A stretch of DNA of 15,809 nucleotides, from NCBI GenBank assembly GCA_009786295.1, contig WQTN01000129.1:1-15809 (forward strand), given 5' to 3'. Positions 13,866-15,809 of this stretch are shown here, one piece after another. The first letter of the stretch is position 1. Each line of letters opens with the position of its first letter. The DNA is from Methanomassiliicoccaceae archaeon (GTDB taxonomy: Archaea > Thermoplasmatota > Thermoplasmata > Methanomassiliicoccales > Methanomethylophilaceae). The notes below the pieces were generated by a model. The model had not been told where the DNA came from. It worked only from the letters and a program-made list of their open reading frames with translations, and made no database searches. The position numbers were made by a program, and so were the translations under genes.

Positions 13866-13890
13866 TTAAAATCACGACGTGTGTCGTTTT
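13866..13890 (-). terminator. Terminator of the UPF0147 operon
   Basis: On the minus strand, 20-odd nt after the UPF0147 stop, AAAACGAC-ACAC-GTCGT forms a 5-bp hairpin (plus-strand 13874-13878 with 13883-13887) followed by GATTTTAAC. It is a modest hairpin-plus-T stop facing the purE-guaA terminator. Confidence 0.45.
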
Positions 13891-13909
13891 GGTAGGGTAA
13901 GTAAATCGT

Positions 13910-14170
13910 TTAACCCGACTGAGCGCTGAGGACCTCAAGCTGGCTTATTATGTTCCAGATGAGCGTCCTTCCGTGAAGCGGAATGTTCGGGTCGTTGGCA
14001 AGGTCGTCCAGTATAATTATGGCGCTTGTAGCACGCACGTCCATTGCGTTCTTTGTGTCCATAAGCCTGGCCTTTGCATCAGTCGCGCCTTTCCTGATGT
14101 TTCGCGGCACCGATGTGTCCTCGGCGAGGCTGTCAAGCGTGTCTATTACGTGTTTTATGTGGTCTGCCAT
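13910..14170 (-). CDS. UPF0147 family archaeal protein
   Basis: An 86-residue, all-helical soluble protein of the archaeal family UPF0147, which has structures but no proven function. Matching features are the N-terminal HVIDTLDSLAEDTSVPRNIR (5-24), then KGATDAKARLMDT and VRATSAIIILDDLANDPNIP (45-64), and the HGRTLIWNIISQLEVL end (66-81). The D-x-x-V/I-P-x-x-x-R element appears twice (DTSVPRNIR and DPNIPLHGR), showing an internal two-fold repeat of a helical hairpin. It is the second gene of a minus-strand pair, starting 13 nt after the stop of a 54-codon gene, and is followed by a weak hairpin stop. The family call is strong; the role is unknown. Confidence 0.9.
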   Translation of the reverse strand: MADHIKHVIDTLDSLAEDTSVPRNIRKGATDAKARLMDTKNAMDVRATSAIIILDDLANDPNIPLHGRTLIWNIISQLEVLSAQSG

Positions 14171-14183
14171 AGTATCATCTCGG

Positions 14184-14348
14184 TCAGATAGACTCGAACT
14201 CTTCCTGCAGATCGATCATAAGCTGTTCCAGTACTTCTTCGAAGTTTGATGACTTATATTCCCGCATCCCGCCGAGATCACTTTGTATCCTGGCTATGAA
14301 GTCATTGTTATCTTTCACCAACTCTACATTGCATAGAATTTCTTCCAT
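14184..14348 (-). CDS. Small acidic protein of unknown function (54 aa)
   Basis: A 54-codon gene beginning MEEILCNVELVKDNNDFIAR and ending IDLQEEFESI, directly upstream of UPF0147. It is supported by an AGGTGAT ribosome site five to seven nt before the ATG, a TATA box at the right distance, and tight 13-nt spacing to UPF0147. The protein is acidic, with a likely beta strand at the start (ILCNVELVKD) followed by a helix (NFEEVLEQLMIDLQEEFES). I do not recognise the family. Co-transcription with UPF0147 suggests a shared role or complex. Confidence 0.72.
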   Translation of the reverse strand: MEEILCNVELVKDNNDFIARIQSDLGGMREYKSSNFEEVLEQLMIDLQEEFESI

Positions 14349-14380
14349 TTTACATCACCTGTGCAAGAATAAGGAACCAA

Positions 14381-14401
14381 CATATATAGGCCGTATATAA
14401 G
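14381..14401. promoter_or_regulatory. Symmetric two-way TATA region
   Basis: The stretch TATATA-GGCCG-TATATA (14383-14399) is an inverted repeat, with CCAAC and GTTGG on its outer flanks. On the minus strand TATATATG (14388-14381) is correctly placed for the 54-aa gene, giving a leader of about 11 nt with the ribosome site inside. On the plus strand TATATAAG (14394-14401) would start RNA near 14420, far ahead of secE, so it may serve a second transcript. Confidence 0.5.
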
Positions 14402-14406
14402 AGTTG

Positions 14407-14469
14407 GCAGAGGCCGTTCTGCGAAAGTATCCGCGAACAGTCTTTGTCACGTACATCGATCTTCGCAGA
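14407..14469 (+). other. Mutually exclusive hairpins upstream of secE
   Basis: TCTGCGAA (14418-14425) pairs perfectly with TTCGCAGA (14462-14469) across 36 nt. The same TCTGC can instead pair with GCAGA (14407-14411) in a short hairpin. Two competing folds of this kind can act as a switch or belong to a small RNA started from the plus-strand TATA box at 14394-14401. No known riboswitch or RNA family was recognised. Confidence 0.3.
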
Positions 14470-14535
14470 CGGAATAAATCAACGCATCGTCGGATTAGAA
14501 AGGAAATATAGTAACCAAAAGCTTTAAGATAGGAG

Positions 14536-14614
14536 TTTTATATGGTTGCTCATTCAATTGTTATCTTCAGTGATAACGAAAGAGGGTAAGTTCGATCCGG
14601 AACTCAGTCCGGAT
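14536..14614 (+). promoter_or_regulatory. secE-spt5-rpl11 promoter and structured leader
   Basis: TTTTATAT (14536-14543) is the best TATA box ahead of secE; CTTTAAGA (14522-14529) is an alternative. Two hairpins follow: GTTATC-TTCAGT-GATAAC (14560-14577) and ATCCGG-AACTCAGT-CCGGAT (14595-14614). The second covers an in-frame ATG at 14613, which argues for the ATG at 14634 as the secE start. The leader is about 70-80 nt, long for an archaeon. Confidence 0.45.
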
Positions 14615-14633
14615 GCGGCAGGGAAGTAGGAAA

Positions 14634-14855
14634 ATGAAAGTAGAGACAAAGGCAGAAGAGATCCAAAACAGCTTTGAGACCAAGACAAGGAACCTTGGCA
14701 GAGGCAAATATGGCAGGATTCTCAAGATGGCCCACACACCCACTCGAGAGGAGTACAAGAAGACATGCTATATCGCAGCGCTTGGAATGATCGTAATAGG
14801 TGCAGTAGGGTTTGCCATAATGTGGGTTATGACCTATCTTCCCAATTATTTCTAA
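14634..14855 (+). CDS. secE: Preprotein translocase subunit SecE (Sec61 gamma)
   Basis: A 73-residue SecE, the clamp subunit of the SecYE membrane channel. Residues 1-30 are charged and amphipathic; KMAHTPTREEYKKTC (31-45) is the conserved cytosolic helix motif (archaeal SecE usually has R-P-x-x-E-E-Y/F), followed by a single membrane helix, about 46-66 (YIAALGMIVIGAVGFAIMWV), and a short exterior tail. The family position before spt5 and rpl11 is the standard archaeal order. An in-frame ATG at 14613 would add seven residues, but it lies within a hairpin and 14634 gives the more usual length. The ribosome site is weak (AGTAGG). Confidence 0.9.
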   Translation: MKVETKAEEIQNSFETKTRNLGRGKYGRILKMAHTPTREEYKKTCYIAALGMIVIGAVGFAIMWVMTYLPNYF

Positions 14856-14873
14856 TACAAAAGAGGTGTGATG

Positions 14874-15704
14874 ATGTCTGATCTTGGAATAGGAGGCACT
14901 CGCATGATAGGCGAGGGGGGGAAGAAGGATGTCCGCGCAGGATCAGCGGCCGTATGGGAGTTCAAACTCACTTCCACCATGTCTTCGGCAACAATCAAAT
15001 TTGATGTATCTACGGGACCGGATGCGGACAACGCCCCGGAATGGAATGTTACGCTTTTCGACGCCACAGGGAGCGAGCTTTGGAACAACTATCGTTCAAA
15101 AAGCGAACTGGAGACGGACATTCCCAACAAAAAACCAAAAGAATTCAAACTGGAGGTCATCTGCCCCAAGGGTGCAAGATACGGTGACGAGGTGAACATC
15201 GCGATCACTGCCTCCACAAGAGAAGGAACATCCGCACTCACGTTCAATGCTGTCTCAAGACAGTCCTTGATGGTCCTCAAAACACAGATGGATCAGGAAA
15301 AAAGCGTTGCAGACAGCCTGATGTCCAAAGCCCAGCTTGGGGAGAAGGACATATATGCGATATTCAGCCCCCCGGGGCTGAGAGGATATGTGTTCGTCGA
15401 GGGAATGAACACCGACCGTCTCAGGGAGAAGACCAGAGACATAAAGAAAGCGCGCTCGTTCGTAGAAGGGGAGACCGATATAGAAGAGATAAGCCACTAC
15501 CTTGTCCCGGTCTCCGCAGTGATCGGCATCGTGGAAGGCGATCTGGTCGAACTGGTGAACGGTCCGTTCAAGGGCGAGATAGCAAGAGTACAGCAGATAG
15601 ACCAGGGCAAAGAAGAGATAACCGTGGAGCTTATAGAGGCCATGGTGCCCATCCCAGTCACCGTCAAGGGTGACAGCGTCAGAGTTATTGAGAAGGAGAA
15701 ATAA
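14874..15704 (+). CDS. spt5: Transcription elongation factor Spt5 with extra N-terminal beta domain
   Basis: A 276-residue Spt5 (NusG homologue). The NGN domain (about 131-212: LMVLKTQMDQEKSVADSLMS, then YAIFSPPGLRGYVFVEG, then the VEGETDIEEISHYLVP end) clamps RNA polymerase with Spt4. The KOW domain follows (219-272: IVEGDLVELVNGPFKGEIAR, VELIEAMVPIPVTV). Ordinary archaeal Spt5 is about 150 residues; here some 130 residues precede NGN. This part is rich in beta strands (AAVWEFKLTS, ATIKFDVSTG, WNVTLFDATG, EFKLEVICP, DEVNIAITAS) and resembles an Ig-like sandwich without a signal peptide. GAGGTG six nt upstream favours the ATG at 14874 over those at 14868 (GTG) and 14871. It lies 18 nt after secE and 3 nt before rpl11. 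Confidence 0.92.
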   Translation: MSDLGIGGTRMIGEGGKKDVRAGSAAVWEFKLTSTMSSATIKFDVSTGPDADNAPEWNVTLFDATGSELWNNYRSKSELETDIPNKKPKEFKLEVICPKGARYGDEVNIAITASTREGTSALTFNAVSRQSLMVLKTQMDQEKSVADSLMSKAQLGEKDIYAIFSPPGLRGYVFVEGMNTDRLREKTRDIKKARSFVEGETDIEEISHYLVPVSAVIGIVEGDLVELVNGPFKGEIARVQQIDQGKEEITVELIEAMVPIPVTVKGDSVRVIEKEK

Positions 15705-15707
15705 ACA

Positions 15708-15809
15708 ATGGTAACCACTGTTGAGGCATTAATAGAAGGAGGCAAGGCCACCGCAGGCCCGCCGCTTGGTCCGGCACTCGGCCCTACCGGCGTGAACACC
15801 GGTCAGGTC
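15708..15809 (+). CDS. rpl11: Ribosomal protein L11 (uL11), N-terminal part (partial)
   Basis: The first 34 residues of ribosomal protein uL11, which binds the GTPase-associated centre of 23S rRNA. The start MVTTVEALIEGGKATAGPPL, with GPALGPTGVNTGQV following, contains the conserved proline-rich G-G-K-A-x-x-G-P-P-L-G-P-A-L-G-P element. The gene runs off the right edge. Its ribosome site AGAAGGAG (15691-15698) lies within the end of spt5, so spt5 and rpl11 are co-transcribed, as is usual in archaea. Confidence 0.96.
   Translation, partial: MVTTVEALIEGGKATAGPPLGPALGPTGVNTGQV

Noticed and set aside
14581..14614. GTTCGATCC resembling a tRNA T-arm
   Set aside because: No acceptor stem, D-arm or anticodon arm can be formed around it; the bases belong to the ATCCGG/CCGGAT hairpin instead.

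Overview
The window looks like a chromosomal segment of a mesophilic euryarchaeon of the Thermoplasmata side, most likely a Methanomassiliicoccales-type methanogen. The basis is the archaeal information-processing set (TFB, Gar1, SecE-Spt5-L11, a fused two-repeat tRNA splicing endonuclease, a split GMP synthetase, UPF0147), an ArsR-type regulator coupled to a Cdc48/VAT ATPase, TATA-box promoters and GGTGAT/GAGGTG-type Shine-Dalgarno sites. The lineage is inferred from gene content and is not proven.

Layout. (1) 1-1030, minus strand: an ArsR-like regulator overlaps by ATGA the start of a Cdc48-family AAA ATPase that runs off the left edge. A TATA box and repeated GTTA/TAAC elements sit upstream. 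(2) 1070-5119, plus strand: an accessory operon of four tightly packed genes, namely a TPR-like protein, a large ankyrin protein with a helical insert, a second nearly all-ankyrin protein, and a DUF1266-type protein. It starts at a strong TATA box and ends in a GC-rich hairpin. (3) 5141-6521: a stand-alone TrpB2 tryptophan synthase beta chain. It is probably leaderless and sits behind a promoter full of TGTACA/TATACA boxes that resemble the TRP boxes of TrpY-regulated archaeal genes. (4) 6668-9087, accessory: a decayed fragment of a DUF4143-family ATPase, a Fic-family protein with a 12-bp in-frame tandem repeat, and a conserved-looking 272-aa protein of unknown function. (5) 9248-11527: tRNA splicing endonuclease, converging on a gar1-tfb pair that overlaps by 35 nt. 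(6) 11590-11900: about 300 bp without a recognisable gene but with several hairpins. (7) 11972-13777: a small membrane protein, then purE and the guaA ATP-pyrophosphatase subunit, which overlap by 17 nt. (8) 13910-14348, minus strand: UPF0147 and an upstream 54-aa gene. (9) 14536-15809: secE, an Spt5 with an unusual extra N-terminal domain, and the start of rpl11.

How the parts relate. The core blocks link translation, transcription and secretion (secE-spt5-rpl11; gar1-tfb) and purine synthesis (purE-guaA). The accessory material is concentrated at 1.1-9.1 kb. The best candidate for an undescribed system is the TPR/ankyrin/ankyrin/DUF1266 operon: repeat scaffolds plus one uncharacterised domain, no recognisable catalytic domain, and no export signals. 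The trpB2 promoter architecture and the Spt5 extension are the best smaller leads.
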